DNA from: Brasenia schreberi
Lineage: Eukaryota > Streptophyta > Magnoliopsida > Nymphaeales > Cabombaceae
Reading direction: 5' to 3'
NCBI GenBank assembly: GCA_036023115.1
Contig: JAYKKT010000040.1
Location: 5,233,501 to 5,297,500 of the forward strand
DNA length: 64,000 nucleotides
Shown here: positions 1-13,900 of the stretch, one piece after another
Numbering within the stretch: position 1 is the stretch's first letter
Layout: the number at the start of each line of letters is the position of its first letter
Translations under genes and position numbers: made by a program
The notes under the pieces: model-generated
Seen by the model: only the letters and a program-made list of their open reading frames with translations
What the model was told of the DNA's origin: nothing
Database searches by the model: none

Positions 1-59
1 ATTTGGCATAACCAATTAATCTATTTTGTATTGTCCACTTTCTCTATGGCATTGACCAA

Positions 60-1380
60 TCACCTTTTCGATAGGTGATCTTGCACCACACAATGTTTGG
101 ATGAGAAAGTGACTATACAATCATTATCATAAATTTGAGCAACCGAAAGCAAGTTTAAATTTAGTTTAGGTATAAAGCTTACATTTTGAATTTTAAAATT
201 TTCCTTTTCGAAATTTTCTATTTTCTTAATTTGAAGTTTTGTACCATTGGTCGTAAAAACATGTTTTCCAACGGTATAATGAGATTCATTCAAGGAATTT
301 TCATAATGAGTCATATGAAAAGAGGCATCCGAATCTAAAAACCAAGACATACCTTGACAAGTGGAGAGAGCGTTCGCGGAGATGCTTTCTTTTTCTTTAA
401 ACATTTCTTCTATGTATGACTTAATGTTGTTGGATAAGACTCCTCCTTTTTCTTCCACAGCTCCCATATTTCCAAACTTTTTTCGAAGAGGACAAGTGAT
501 TTTGATATGCTCACTTTCCTTGCAATAGTGATAAATGATGTCCTTGGTTGGCCATGGGCTCATGGTTTTCTTTTATCCTTTATTTTTTGCATGCGGAGGC
601 TTGTATGTCTTCATGTTGGCTCCCGATTTGGAGGCGGTAAGAACGACTTTTTCAATATTAATATATGACAAGGTTGGCCAACAACGAGTCTCCTCTAGGT
701 CTAGGTTTTCTATGTATTAAATTTGATCTAATATTTTTGAATTCATCTCTTTACCCACGCATGAACAAAAAGAAATATTGATTGTCCAAAAACTCATGAA
801 ATTCATCTAATTTTTTAAGTTTCCCAAATTTATCAAAGCTCCTAAGTTAAGTCTATAATTCCGAAAACTCATTATGATAGTCTCTAATACTTAAATTTCC
901 TTGTTTAAGCATTATCATTCTTTCCATCAAATCGATTTGAAAAACAAAATCATCTTGATAGTGAAGTTTTTTAAAATATTCCAAGTTTCAAATGCATTTT
1001 CGAAAGCACTAATTATATTTCTAAGCTTTTCATCTATATTTCGATAAATAATCTAAGTAAATTTCGCATTCATTTTTTCCCATGATTTTAAGTCTGTTTA
1101 TATTTTTCATGAGCTTTAACAATCTCATCATCATTCAAATCATCAATATTCAAAATTGGTTCTTTTATCGTTCCATCAATATAATCCCAAAAATCTTTTG
1201 ACAAAAAATATTTTTTCATAGTCATTGCCCAACTTTGATAGCATTTTGGGTCAAGGATACATCTAAATGTCTCATTTTTGCTTTTCATTTTATGCAAAAT
1301 CAAAAGATTTAGACTAACCTCAAGTTTGGTATGATTTCTCGAAATTTGCACTCGTTGCACGCTTCCCAATGTGCTCAATT
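60..1380 (-). pseudogene. Copia-1 gag, zinc knuckle and protease, broken
   Basis: The gag N-terminus is at about 1090-1290, with the typical core 'DPKCYQSWAMTMKKYF' and 'DFWDYIDG' of the plant UBN2-type gag. A second open stretch at 60-563 holds a zinc knuckle in which the second Cys is already lost (CKESEHIKITCP). After it comes the protease start WFLDSDASFHMT, where the family has DSGASxHMT, so the catalytic DSG has become DSD. Frames change between about 560 and 1090. I infer an inactive polyprotein. Confidence 0.75.
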
Positions 1381-1393
1381 TCTTCAATCCGAA

Positions 1394-1405
1394 GCTCTGA
1401 TACCA
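1394..1405 (-). other. Primer-binding site of Copia-1
   Basis: The minus strand reads TGGTATCAGAGC, the standard plant Copia site complementary to the 3' end of initiator tRNA-Met. It abuts the LTR end with no gap. Confidence 0.85.
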
Positions 1406-1783
1406 TGTAAATTGTAGTCGATAATTAAAGGTTGAAGCGTCCACGAACCAATTTGTCAAAGCGCCAAGAACTCATATCATCCAAACACACAAATATCTCA
1501 ACACGAATGCGGAAGCAAGTCAAACACCAAACAAATGCTGTGCAATGACAGCATAATCTTATTGATAATAGAGTGTGGTATTTATATGGGAAGGGATATT
1601 ACATTAAAGAGTGCAAAAACAAATGAAAAAGCCCCTTAAAGGCTGGCTGCTGGGACTGTGCACAGCACAGTCCGTAACTAGCCGTTGGAGGCCAGCTGCC
1701 TCCAATGGCTAGTTGGTTGGCCCCAGTGGCCTGGGTCAGTCCTATCACAAACACGGGCCCTAATGGCTGGTGTACCTATTACA
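1406..1783 (-). repeat. 5' LTR of Copia-1 (378 bp)
   Basis: Read on the minus strand it starts TGTAATAGG and ends AATTTACA, so it has matching TGTAA...TTACA ends. It stops directly against the primer-binding site, as an LTR should. The partner LTR is outside the window, so the boundary at 1783 rests on the terminal TG...CA alone. Confidence 0.7.
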
Positions 1784-1859
1784 ATTAACAAGTTTTCTGT
1801 TCTGATAGAGTGCAAGAAACTACACGAAATTAGTTCAGGCAGTGTATCAGAAACCCTAC

Positions 1860-1976
1860 CTTTCCAGAATCACTAGGATTTTCAGCATAAATAACATGGA
1901 GGGGTGGCAGCGAACTTGTGTCCATGTTGGTGTACAAACCATGGCCTAAGGTATCCATATTTTGCTCGCTGAAATC
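1860..1976 (-). CDS. GLCAK: GLCAK exon 4
   Basis: 117 nt, 39 codons, separated from exon 3 by a 77-nt intron. It reads [15 protein letters not shown], then [19 protein letters not shown], with acceptor TTTTCAG and donor GTAGGG. It is intact. The next exon (starting with the VHS motif in this family) is not present in 1-1859 and must lie beyond the Copia-1 insertion. Confidence 0.88.
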
Positions 1977-4900
1977 CTGAAAATAAACTTCTCACATGAG
2001 AATCAACACTGCCTACATATGAACGCTTCAATTAGCATATTTCTCAAACATACCATATATACAAGACCCCCATACACCTGTGCTACTCGATCTTGGAGAC
2101 CAGCAACAATTCCAAGTTCTTTCTCCGCACTAAGAACTAAGTTCGGTCTGATCTCTACTTTGATCAAATGCCTGATTTTGTAGAAATCAAGCAAGCAATT
2201 CAATGCAGCACATACAATTGCACTAGAACCTGAAAGCCCTGTCTGGATGTTTGTTACAGTAAGTAATCCACACTTTTTTTCCATTTGATGGAAAGTAATA
2301 CACAGTCAAATACCATATATAATGCATGGTTAAGTCAAATTTTGAGAGTATGCACAGGATGCACTTCCGTTAATCTTTCTTTACTGACAGATTTTAAAAT
2401 TTGGAACAACTACAGCCATACAATGATGAAAATAAAGATTTCAGTTGTCATCTAAGAAAACCTAACCACCATAAACATGCAAGTGATTCTTTCTGTGAAG
2501 AAAACAGACACAGATGAGAAATGAAAAGATGCATTTGCGTGCCAAAATCTGTTAAGTTATGATAAATAATTTTATATTGAAAATGAACATCACCAGAAAG
2601 AACCAAAAAAAAGTTGCCCCTCAAGGTGTAACATTCTTGTACTGACACCACACATTGCTTTCACTAACCAAGGTGTGACAGTTTACTGCGTATCTTGTTA
2701 AAGACTTGCACAACTCTGTGTGCTTCTATAGGCCAAGATGTGAAACATGAACCCTTTTAGAGGGGTCCATCACCAAACAAATCAGTATTTTCTTCTTCGC
2801 CTTTGGTAACTCTTCACTAAAACCTATGGGGTAAACTTTCACAAGAGAACTCTGGGATAGGTAGGGGATGGAGGAAACCCAAAAGTTTTAATGCCTTGAA
2901 ACTGCTTTTTAAGCATGTGACGCAAGTGGTCACCTGTGTCTTATTCATGCACTTCATCCCATCCCCACTCGAATGTAAATTTAACCCAGCACTGGGTATA
3001 CTTGCTAGTCCTTCAAGGCCTGACATCTGGACATCATGAGTCACATCCCCGGGTACCTCAACTCCTAAAATTTCTGGAAATTGGGCTCAAAAGGATGGAA
3101 ATAGAGTAGAATCAGAGTTGAAGAGTGCAGAAGCCGTTCCAAATTCAAAGTTTTGGAATCAAGCACAGGCATGGTCAGGTTCAAATGAAGCCCAAAATAA
3201 GGTTTCACATATCACATTGTAGGTGGACAAGTATGCCAATATGTGTAAACAGAAAGTCCTTCAAGGAGATGCTTGGAATTATGTTGGTACACCTTGTGAT
3301 ATGTGGAATAATATGTTATACATATTAGGAAAGTGGCGAAAGATGTGTTAGTTAAATCTAAGGGAGGTGCACCGGCACAAAAAGAAGCTTAGTGGTGGAG
3401 TGAAGTAGTGCAAAATAAAATCAAGGCAAAAAAGACGTTACAAATTACATTATGCTAAGAAAACTAGTAAAACCTTAGAGGCTTAGTGGTGGAGTGAAGT
3501 AGTGCAAAATAAAATCAAGGCAAAAAAGACGTTACAAATTACATTATGCTAAGAAAACTAGTAAAACCTTAGAGGCTTATAAGAAAGCAAAAAAGGTCAT
3601 CAGTGAAGCAAAAACTAAAATTTTGGAGGATTTATATAAAAAAACTCAACTCAAAAGAGGGTGAAAGAGATATTTTTAGGATAGCTAAGGTTAGATATAC
3701 AAAAACTAAGGATCTTAATTTTGTTAGATGCATCAAATATGAGGATGACAAAATTCTAATAGCAAATGATGATATAAGAAATAGATGGAAACACTATTTT
3801 TATAAGTTTTTTAATGAAAATAAAGATGTTAGTATTAGCTTAAGAGAGTTAGTCAAATAAGAAAAGTATATAAACCACAATTTATACCAACATATTCAAA
3901 AGAATGAAGTCAAAGAGACTCTTAAACATATGAATGGTGGTAAATCGGTAGGACCAGACAATATTTCTATAAAAGTTTGGAAAATCTTAGGAGAAATATG
4001 AATCAGTTTGCTCATAAGACTATTTAATGAAATATGGAGAAACCAAAAGATACCCGAGGAACGGAGAGCGAGTACACTTATACCCATATATAAGAACAAG
4101 GGAGATATTAAGTATTGTGCAAATTATCGGGGTATCAAGTTAATGAGTCATACTATGAAATTATGAGAAAGAATTATCGAACATAGGTTAAGACAAGTAT
4201 CAAGTACAATAGAGAACCAATTTGGATTCATGCTAGGCTAATCTATTGTTGAAGCGATTTACCTTTTGAGACGTCTTATGGAACAATTTAGAGCAAAATA
4301 GAAAGACCTTCACATGATATTTATTGATCTAGAAAAAACATATGATAGAGTACCGAGGAAGGTTCTTTGGAGAACCTTGGAAAAAAAAGGTATCCCATTT
4401 ACATACATAAACCTAGTGTTGTCTGACGTGTATCATATCGCGTATCGCTGGGCTCCACGATACGGGCGTATCGTACTTTAATATTAAAAAAATACAAAAT
4501 TTATTTAAAAAATTAAGAAAAATTAGTAAAAATTCAAAAAAAAATCAAGAAAAATCTGGTAATTGCTTTAAATTCATATAATGCAAAGTTTAGTATAGAT
4601 TGAGCATTCAACATTGAATAATTACATCCAAATTTATATATTTTGAATAAAAAAATGAAATACATTTACATTTTACAAATTGTAATCAGGATCATCAATT
4701 AATTAATCTTGATCTTCTCCTTGCAGAAGATCCTCATCATCATTATAAGCAATACCTTTTGATTGGAAATCAAATTCTTCTCTCCTTAATACTGTTATTG
4801 CACTCCTTCCAAATTAATCCATGCAATGTCTTCTTCAGTTAAGAGGGCATTTTCTTCACTGTCTTCTATAATCCAGTCTTCTAATATATCAAAATTATCC

Positions 4901-7900
4901 AAACTTATTGGATCAAATTGGTTTTCTTGTCTATTTACATTTTTTAATTGCCTACAACAAAGAAAGATAAGCAATTAGTAAATAACATTAACAATTGAAG
5001 TCAAATAATTTATTGAATTGAACATTTAAGTACTAAGTAATACAACATTACCTTTCACGAAGGTGCATGTTACAACGAATAAAAACTAAATCATTCAGTC
5101 GCTTATGTTCAAACCTGTTGTGCTTTTTTGTATGGATGTGTTCTAAGACACTCCAATTCCTTTCACAACCAGTTGCACTACAGGTTTGACTCAAAACTTT
5201 GACTCCAAAATCCTTAAGGTTCAGACAATAAGTTCCAAACCTATTCCACCAAACATCTATAGAAAAAGACAAGATACATAATCCACAATAATATAAGACA
5301 AGTTGATTTAAGAAACTTAAATACGAAGATAAACAATTTACCTCGATGCATAGTAGTGCGGTTGCGAATTGCTATAGGCAAACCCATAAAGTGAAGAGCA
5401 TTATCATAGATCTCCATCTCTCGATATATAGCATCTGCTCTGCTCTCATCAGGTACTAATCTATCTATACAATCAATGATGCATGATTAACCTCACCGTC
5501 CATTTTAAAGCTGGCTGAGTACTGAATGATGGGTTTAGATAATATGTTGCTGCAAGAATAGGCTGATGCAATTGTTTTTCCATCTATTATCAATAATTTT
5601 CATACGGGTACATAATCTCTCTTTTTTCCATTAAAATTATTTCTAATGGCTTCATAAAGGTAGCTCATAGATGGTTTCTCCTCGCTATCAGCCAATCTTA
5701 AAACCTTCACTAATGGACATGTAATCCTCAACAGTCTAACACATGTATTCCAAAATGTACTCTTGAAGACGGTCACAGAAATCTCATTCAACTTTTGGTT
5801 TCTTCTGTTCTCAGGCAACTCTTCAAATTATTGCCACTCATCTAAGGAGAACATTCTCTTCAATGCTTTCTTCTGTCTTATAATACTCTGCACAGATAAG
5901 AAGTTTGTTGCAAACCGAGTTGCAACTGTTCGAAGAAGCTATACACCTTCTGTATATCTCCTCATCATACACAAAACAAATGCATGGTTGTAAATGAATT
6001 TTGTGATATCTTAGCAACACTCAGTTGCTGCCTTTATATCATCTATCTCATCAATATCCTAAAGGATAAGATCTAAACGATGGGCTGCACATGGTGTCTA
6101 ATAGAAAGTTCCATAAGTATCAGCTAACTCATTCCCAACTGATTTGTAGTTAGCTGCATTATCTGTAATTAATTCGACTACATTCTCTAGCCCAACCTCG
6201 CATATCACCTTATCAGATTCTTGTCGTAGGATCTCCGCAGTATGCCTCTCCTCTGACATGTCTAGAGATCTAAAAAACATAAGTCTTTTAGGACAGTAGA
6301 TAAGAAAGTTTAGCAAGGCCCTTCCTCGCCTATCTGTTCATCCATCTGCCATGATAGTGCAACATGTCTCCTTCCATGACTCTCTCAAAGTCGAACAGTA
6401 TTCTTACACTTTAGTGACGGTCTTATCTAAGATCTTTCCTCTCAACTTCTGATAGGAGGGCATTTTATATCCTACACCAATGTTAGCAATTGCATCTGTC
6501 ATTGCTTGAAAATGAAAATTGTTTAATGCATTGAATGGAATGCATGCATCATAAAACCATCTGCCCACTGCAAGGTCTGCCTAATCATGCAATTGTTCTG
6601 AAGCCATAACAACACGAATTCTAGGTTTAGCACCAGGTGTAGTGGTAAGAGGAAAAAATGAATGTATGCTAGAAGCAGCTCTTCCTCTACTCCTTCTTGA
6701 ACTTCCTCTTTTACCACCTCCAAAGTCTTTAGCAACCCTCTTTCCCCTGCTAGGTGATCGTGAACTGGTACTACCTATAGTTTTCATGCATCAAATCATG
6801 ATTAGTAAGATCAATGGACATTCATAAGGGAAATGAACAGACTCGAGACTGCAGTCACCCCTTTTTCTCTGGCCGCCAGTCCCTGCTGCTCCTTTTTATT
6901 AATCCATCTCATTACAAAATGGTAACCCTAATCAATATTTATACTAAGTACTGTTTTAACTTAAAAGACGATAATACCCCTACTTAAAGTACACGGTTCC
7001 TAATGAATCCAATCTGATTCATTAGGACCCAGACTTCTTAACTATTATATAATAAACTCAACAAACACAAAATCTACTACATCTACTTGAAGACGAGACT
7101 TGAACTTCCAATACGCCCCCTCAAGTGGAGTCTTGAAGCTTACTTTTCCAAGATATTAGGTTACCACAAAAAGGAACACACGATACACTGATGTAGAACG
7201 TCCTCGAATGGAGAACACGCCCAATGCTGCATCTGTGTATCCTACAATCTAACCTACAATGTCTAGCTGTCTTCATACAATAGGCCTTTTTCCAGGAGCC
7301 ACTTTGACATATCTAAGAACTCTAATAGCTGCGTCATCCCAATGTCCTTCACATGGTGAGTCGAGAAATTGACTAAGGATGCTCATAGCAAAGGATATAT
7401 CTGGCCGGAGTAACAGTCAAATGCAATTTAATCGGACGATCAACTCCGATATTTGGCTAGGATCGATAATAGTTCTCCTTGATCGACGGGCTGAGTTTGG
7501 CATTTGGGATCCATCGGTGTATCTATTGGCCTAGAATCCAACATCGACGATTTCCTTGAGAATGTCTAATGCATACTTTCTAGTTGTGAGATACAAATCC
7601 ACCGTTAGATTGTGCCACTTACTTCTATTCCTAGGAAATATTTCAACCTTCCAAGGTCCTTAGTGTCGAGAAATGATCAAATAGGTGTTGTTTTAACTTC
7701 TGACACCTTCTTGATCATCTCCTGATGATAACAATATCATCGACATAAACAATCATGATATATGGAAGTTCCGGAGGAGGAATGATGATAGAAAGCTGAG
7801 TGATCGCCTCACTTCCTTGACCGCAAACCACAAACTCAAGCAATGATCTTGCATCGAATCTTCCAAACCAAGCTCGGGAGACTATTTCAAGCCATATAAT

Positions 7901-10900
7901 GATTTGCGCATAAACGACAGACGAGCCGGACTCCCCCGAGGCAACAAATCTCGGAGGTTGCTCCATGTACCCTCTTCTTGGAGATCACCATGTAAGAATG
8001 CATTCTTAACGTGGTATTGCGGGGGCCGGTGATGAGAGGCAGGCCCAACGAGATGAATATGCGAGAACGAGAGGCCAATTTGGCCACGGGAGAAAAAGGT
8101 TTGAGTAATCAACACCATAAGTTTAAACGCAACCCTTGGCCACAGTAGGAGCCTTTAAACGAACAACGGTACCATCGGATTGACTTTAACGGTGAACACA
8201 CTTGCACCCAATGGCACGCTTACGGATGGAAGGAAACGAGATCTCGCGTCTGGTTATGTTCCAAGCAAGCATTTCTCCTCCATGGCATGGCACCACCCAT
8301 CATGAGCCGGAGCCTCGGCAACATTTTTCGGAATGAAAGTAGTATCAGTATTCATTGCGAAGATCTGGTATTCAAGGGGATAGTTGGAGTAGGATACAAA
8401 TTTCTGCAATGAGTATTGAGCTACTCCCTTTTTTCCTTTTCAAATTGCAATCGGAAGATCAGTATTTGAATTATTGGAGGTTACCTGAATTGTAGATGAG
8501 TCTGAGCTGGAGTGACTGCCTAGGTCTGGTAAGAACACCTCTCTATTACCTCTGGAATACACTTGCCAGTTTTTATTCTGAGTAGGTATAATCTCTTCAT
8601 CTTCCCTCTCATGCTGCACCTGATTTTCTGTTGGAGGAATAGGTAACACATTTGAAGCATCTGTTACAGACGATGAATCTTCCTGAAAATTATAAAACGG
8701 TATATCCTCATAGAACGTAACATCCATAGTAACATATAATTTTCTGCTGCTAGGATCATAACACTTGTAACTTTTCTGAGTAGAGGAATATCTCACAAAG
8801 ATGCATCTTCTTGATCGTGCATCTAATTTGTCTTTAAGACCATGATGAAGGTGAATAAAACAGGTGCATCCAAAAATTTGCGGAAGTAAATGAAATTGCT
8901 TTTGACGGGGCACAATAAGTGAAAGGGAGTATTACCATCGAGGACTCTGCTTGGCATGTGGTTTATGAGAAAGACTGCTGTTAACACTGCTTCACCCCAA
9001 TAGTATTTAGGAGCATTACATCCAATCAATAAGGTTCTAGCTACTTCCAGAATATGTCTGTTCTTTCTTTCAGAAATCTCATTCTGTTGAGGAGAATATG
9101 CACATGAAGTCTGATATAGTATCCCGTGTTCTAAGAAGTATGTATGAAGTGATGTGGACATAAATTCTCCACCATTATCACTGCGAAAGATTTTGATAAA
9201 ACTCTGGAATTGAGTACGTACAAATTTATAATAAATAGGTAGAATATTCTTTACTTCATCTCTAGTTTTCATGAGGTATATCATCGTAAATCTGGTGCAA
9301 TCATCTATGAAGGTTATAAAGTATTTAAAACCATGCAGAGAAGTAGTAGCACAAGGTCCCCAAATATCAGAATGAATAATTTCAAACGGAACTGATGATT
9401 TTTGTTCATTCAAAGGAAAAGAAGCACGATGATGTTTTGCCTTCTGGCAAGTCTCACAATTTAAATTCAAATTATTACATAAACTGAATTCAGGCAATAA
9501 TATTCTAATTTTAGATAAAGGCAAGTGTCCCAATCGTTGATGCCAGCGAGATATAGCTCTTTGTTTCTCTGTGATGCTGATAGACTGCATAGCTGCTCCA
9601 TTCTTTTCTTCATAGATGTAGAGACCTCTCCTTGCACTACCCTGACCATAGATCTTCCGCGTCCTTAGGTCTTGAAATACACATCCAGTAAAATAAAAAA
9701 TTATTCGACATTTCAGATCTTGGGATAAGGCAGAGACTGATAATAAATTAACTGATAGACTGGGAACATGTAAAACATTCTTTAGTACACCAATAGAAGT
9801 AATAATATTTCCTTTTCCCATTATAGGAGAATGTGATCCATTTGCCAAACGGATGTTGACTCGTTCTTGAATCTCCTCGTAACTATCAAACAGTTCCTTC
9901 CTACTGACCATATGATCAGTAGCTCCAGAATCAATAACCCATATCTGAGAGTAAAGAGTCTTTGAATTACCTTTGACCAAGAATGAAAAAGGATAAGCCA
10001 TAGTAGCCTGAGCTTCATTGCTGGAAGATGTAGATGGAGTTTGTGAATCAGCTAATCGGGCCTTGAGTAAATCTCCTTCTTCATGTCTGCTAGAGAATTT
10101 GTAGGGTCTTGAGTGGTTTGTTTGTCAGTCTTATCACTTATAAAATACGCATTGTTCGATATGTTTTGAAATTGAGGAGGTCTTCCAACTAATTCCCAGC
10201 ATGTCTCCTTTGTGTGTCGGGTTTTACCACAGTGAGAGCATGTTAATTTTGCTCGTTCATCAGAAATAGGTACAAATCTGCCTCTACCACGACCATATCC
10301 TCTTCTGCCATGGAAAAAAGACGAATTTGATGAGTTCCTTCCAACGAATGCAGTTGTATCAGTATTGATTTTTGTCTCCTTTTCCAAGTGTTTTCTGTCT
10401 TCTTCTCGAAGTAGAAGTGAGTAGACTGTGCTTAAAGCTGGTAGTTCTTCTCTGCTCAAAATATTATTTTTTACTGCTTCATACTCGGAAGAGATACCCC
10501 ATAAAAGATCAAATACCTTTCTTTCTTCAAGTTCTTCATTCCTCTCTTGGGTACACTTTTGACACTTGGTTTTGGTATAAAGTTGTAGCTCTTCCCAGAA
10601 ACCACGGAGTTATGCATAATATTCACTAACTGATCTGTTTTCTTGTCTGCATCTTCTAATCTTTTCAATAATATCATATTTCTTGGCTACGTTTTTCCTT
10701 TGGGCATACGCATCATGCACTGCTAACCAAATGTTTCGAGCAGTCTCTAGAAACATAAAGGTGCTGGCAATTGATGGAGACATAGACTGGAGGAGCCAGA
10801 CACTCACTAGTGCATTCTCTTTACGCCACTTGGTGTACAAAGAATCATTTTCTGAAGGTGGAACTGCATCGCCAGTCAGATACTCCTAGCGCCCCTTGGC

Positions 10901-13900
10901 CATCACTGCTAGCTCTATGGATCTGGCCCACTGAAGAAAATTTTTCCCATCTAACTTGAGGTTTGTTATCTGAAATCCCTCACTTTTATCTGCAGAATAA
11001 CTCTCAGTTGTATCACCCATTTTGTTTTTTTTCATCAATCACTTGAGTATAATATACCACACGATCTGAACTGAACCAAGACTTGAATAATAACACAATA
11101 TGAACTGAACTGACAAGTCAGACTTAACCACACGATTTTAACTGAAACGTACTAAGTAATAAACCTGATGGTTGTTTTTTTTCCCGTTTTTTTTTTCAAG
11201 ATTGAAAATCGCCTTTCAAGGCTCACCAACCTATATACCAATCAATGCTTAATCCTTCAATCCACGTTGCAAAAAAAACTGCATTTCACAAGGAATGCAC
11301 AGTTGCCGATTTCATGATTATACTGTTCAACTGATTCCTTCAAAGTCAGATAAATGAATCTTCACTTCCTTTAATAGTAGTTGGTAAATGAAATAGTGCA
11401 AATCAACCCTTTCAAAACCAACAAGATTCTGCTGTGAATATATCCAGCAAAGAACTAGAGTCTTTTGTCGTATTTGAATAAAACGTGAGCCAAACGATAG
11501 GTTATACTTACAGATTTTCCACCAAGCTATAATTAATGGCCTGTTAATGATCTACCATGGCCAAAAATATGAGTTTAGGCTCTAATACCATGTAATTTTC
11601 ATGCATCAAATCATGATTAGTAAGATCAATGGACATTCATAAGGGAAATGGACAGACTCGAGACTGCAGTCGCCCCTTTTTCTCAGGCCGTCAGTCCCTG
11701 CTGCTCCTTTTTATTAATCCATCTCATTACAAAATGATAACCCTAATAAGTATTTATACTAAGTACTGTTTTAACTTAAAAGACGATAATACCCCTACTT
11801 AAAGTACACGGTTCCTAATGAATCCAATCTGATTCATTAAGACCCCGACACTAGATTAGACCCAAACTTTGTTTTGAAAATGAATCAATTTTAGAGTCAA
11901 ACTAACTCATGGAACTAAGAAAACTTTGTTTTGAAAATGACCTATTTTTCAACTTATAGCTTTGTTCTATCGGCAATAAAGATATATGAGTCAAAATTAT
12001 TTCTTGTGTAACTTTCCAAAAGATTTTCTTTGTATGTCAAGTGAAAGGAGGCATTAAAATCTAGCAACTAAAATAGTCACACCTTGTGAAGAGTTCATAG
12101 ATCAAGCAGCACAGGAGATGGAGACTTTCGCTTTGAGTTGTTCTTCTAGTTGTTTCACCTTCTCTTGTAATGCTTGAAATGTGGAGTTTTGACCCATTTG
12201 CTCCGCCACTTCAACTAAAGCAACTCTTTTTCTTTAGTTTGGGCCAATTTGGCTTCATGTGTCCAACTTCCTTCCAATAGTGGCAAATGACCACTTTTCT
12301 TATAGTATTTTTTCTTTAATTCTTGAAGTGTGGAGGTTGATAAGGTTTCATACGTGCCTCGGGTCTAGAAGAAACAAGGATGAAGTCTTTGTGAATTTGT
12401 GCATCTCCAAGTCTTGTTTATGCTATAAGTAAATCTAGAAGAACCTCTTCCGGTGTAGGAAACCAATGTAATAAAGAAGATCTTACACTTTCAAATTCTC
12501 CTCTTAACCCTCTCATAAATTAGTAACAAAAGTTTTCATTTTGCTCATATTGTGTTATATCACAACAAGATGTACATTTTTTTTATAGCTCTAGTATAAG
12601 ACTCTTCAACTATTTATTTATTATAACAACTAAGCCTTTTTCCATACTAGATGGGGTCAGCTACATGGATTATTTATTTCCATAGGATCCTATTATGTGT
12701 CATGCTAGCAGTTAACTCGATATAAACTAGATCATTCTTTATTGTTTCTTTCCAACATTTTTGTGGTCGTCCTCTCCCTCTTTTAACATTTTCACAATCT
12801 AGTTTTTCATATTTTCTTACGGGAGCATCCTTGGGCCGTCTTTCTACATTCCAAACCATCTTAAATGATTTTCTCTCATTTTATCCTCTATTAATACTAA
12901 TCCTAATTTGTTTCTAATAACCTCATTATTATATTGTCATTCCTTGTATGACCGCTCATCCATCTCAACATCTTCATTTCTGCTAGACATCTTTTGCACA
13001 TGTTGATGATTAATTGCCCAACACTCAGAACCATAAAACATGACACATCTAATTGTTGCTCTATGCATAATACCTGAATCAATTTTTCCATCATTTTGAA
13101 AAATTATCCCTCCGTATTTAAAACTTTCCTTGTGAGGGATGCAATGTGTGTCAATCTTAATTTCTGTCCTTTGAAGTACCCAAATGAAAACCATCATTTC
13201 CCATGACAAACAAAGTGAAGTCTTCTTATCACCATAATGGTCCTGCCACCAACTATCAATAGCCAAAGAGGCCTCACGGTAAGACATTATTGGAAATAGT
13301 ACAAAACAACAAAGTTTATTAGAATTCACAGATATGGTTATACTTTTCTGCAATCGTTATTATCATCATTCATATATAACCATACCTATACAAAATTTTG
13401 CCCAAATTTTCAAATCCAACTTTAAATGTTACATACGTTCAAAAACACAAAAGCATAATGAAATAAACTAAATGAAACAATAAGCCCAATGATTATTATG
13501 TGCAATATACCTGGCGTGGGATATTAGTGTCATATGACAATGTAAAATTTTGACTTCTAAGTTTAATATTATTTTCTTTGCAGTAGTTGTAGAAAACCTT
13601 GCAGATTGCCATCAGCAGCGAACCCCACCATAATAACCTTCATGTTGCACTCTACTTGCCTGAGAAAATAACAACATGATATCAACTATACAATTTGCAT
13701 AGGCATTAATTACCTTTGAGTCATTGGGAACTTACGATTGCAAACATTTAAATTATGCACTTCCAACTTTAACGTCATGAAAGTACTTCTAAATAACATA
13801 AACAGTAATATTGCTTCTAGAATCGAATGTGAACAAAATCTTTAACATAAACTGGACATACTCTGTGAAATTTGTAAAGTTTTAGTAGCCTTGCTTCTAC

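Larger units (their letters stand above)
1..1783 (-). mobile_element. Copia LTR retrotransposon, 5' part only (Copia-1)
   Basis: On the minus strand this reads 5' LTR (1406-1783), a primer-binding site matching initiator tRNA-Met (1394-1405), gag, zinc knuckle and the start of the aspartic protease. It then leaves the window at position 1, so integrase, reverse transcriptase and the 3' LTR lie outside. The coding part is broken by frameshifts. The element sits just past the GLCAK exon ending at 1860 and in the same orientation, so it probably lies in the next GLCAK intron. Confidence 0.85.
6776..11850 (-). mobile_element. Copia LTR retrotransposon with both LTRs (Copia-2)
   Basis: 5.08 kb between two direct LTRs of about 260 bp. 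Internal order on the minus strand is PBS (TGGTATTAGAGC, 11579-11590), gag, zinc knuckle, protease, integrase, reverse transcriptase, RNase H. By eye the LTRs differ at about 10 of 258 positions, so the insertion is fairly young. The integrase frame is open for 392 codons, while gag carries a stop and frameshifts and RT/RNase H are badly broken. A clean target-site duplication is not evident (ctaga versus ctacc). Confidence 0.9.
2243..13510 (-). other. 11.3-kb GLCAK intron filled with nested mobile elements
   Basis: Exon 2 ends ...NIPRQ and exon 3 begins TGLSGSS, which are adjacent residues in the enzyme, so the 11.3 kb between them is a single intron. In order of coordinate it holds about 1 kb of anonymous sequence, an RTE fragment (+), a hAT remnant (-), Copia-2 with two LTRs (-), an older Copia gag fragment (-) and an RTE 3' end (-). 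No host coding exon was found inside. Confidence 0.85.

Noticed and set aside
6776..11850. Claiming a target-site duplication for Copia-2
   Set aside because: Flanks ctacc and ctaga do not match. The ends may be worn or recombined.
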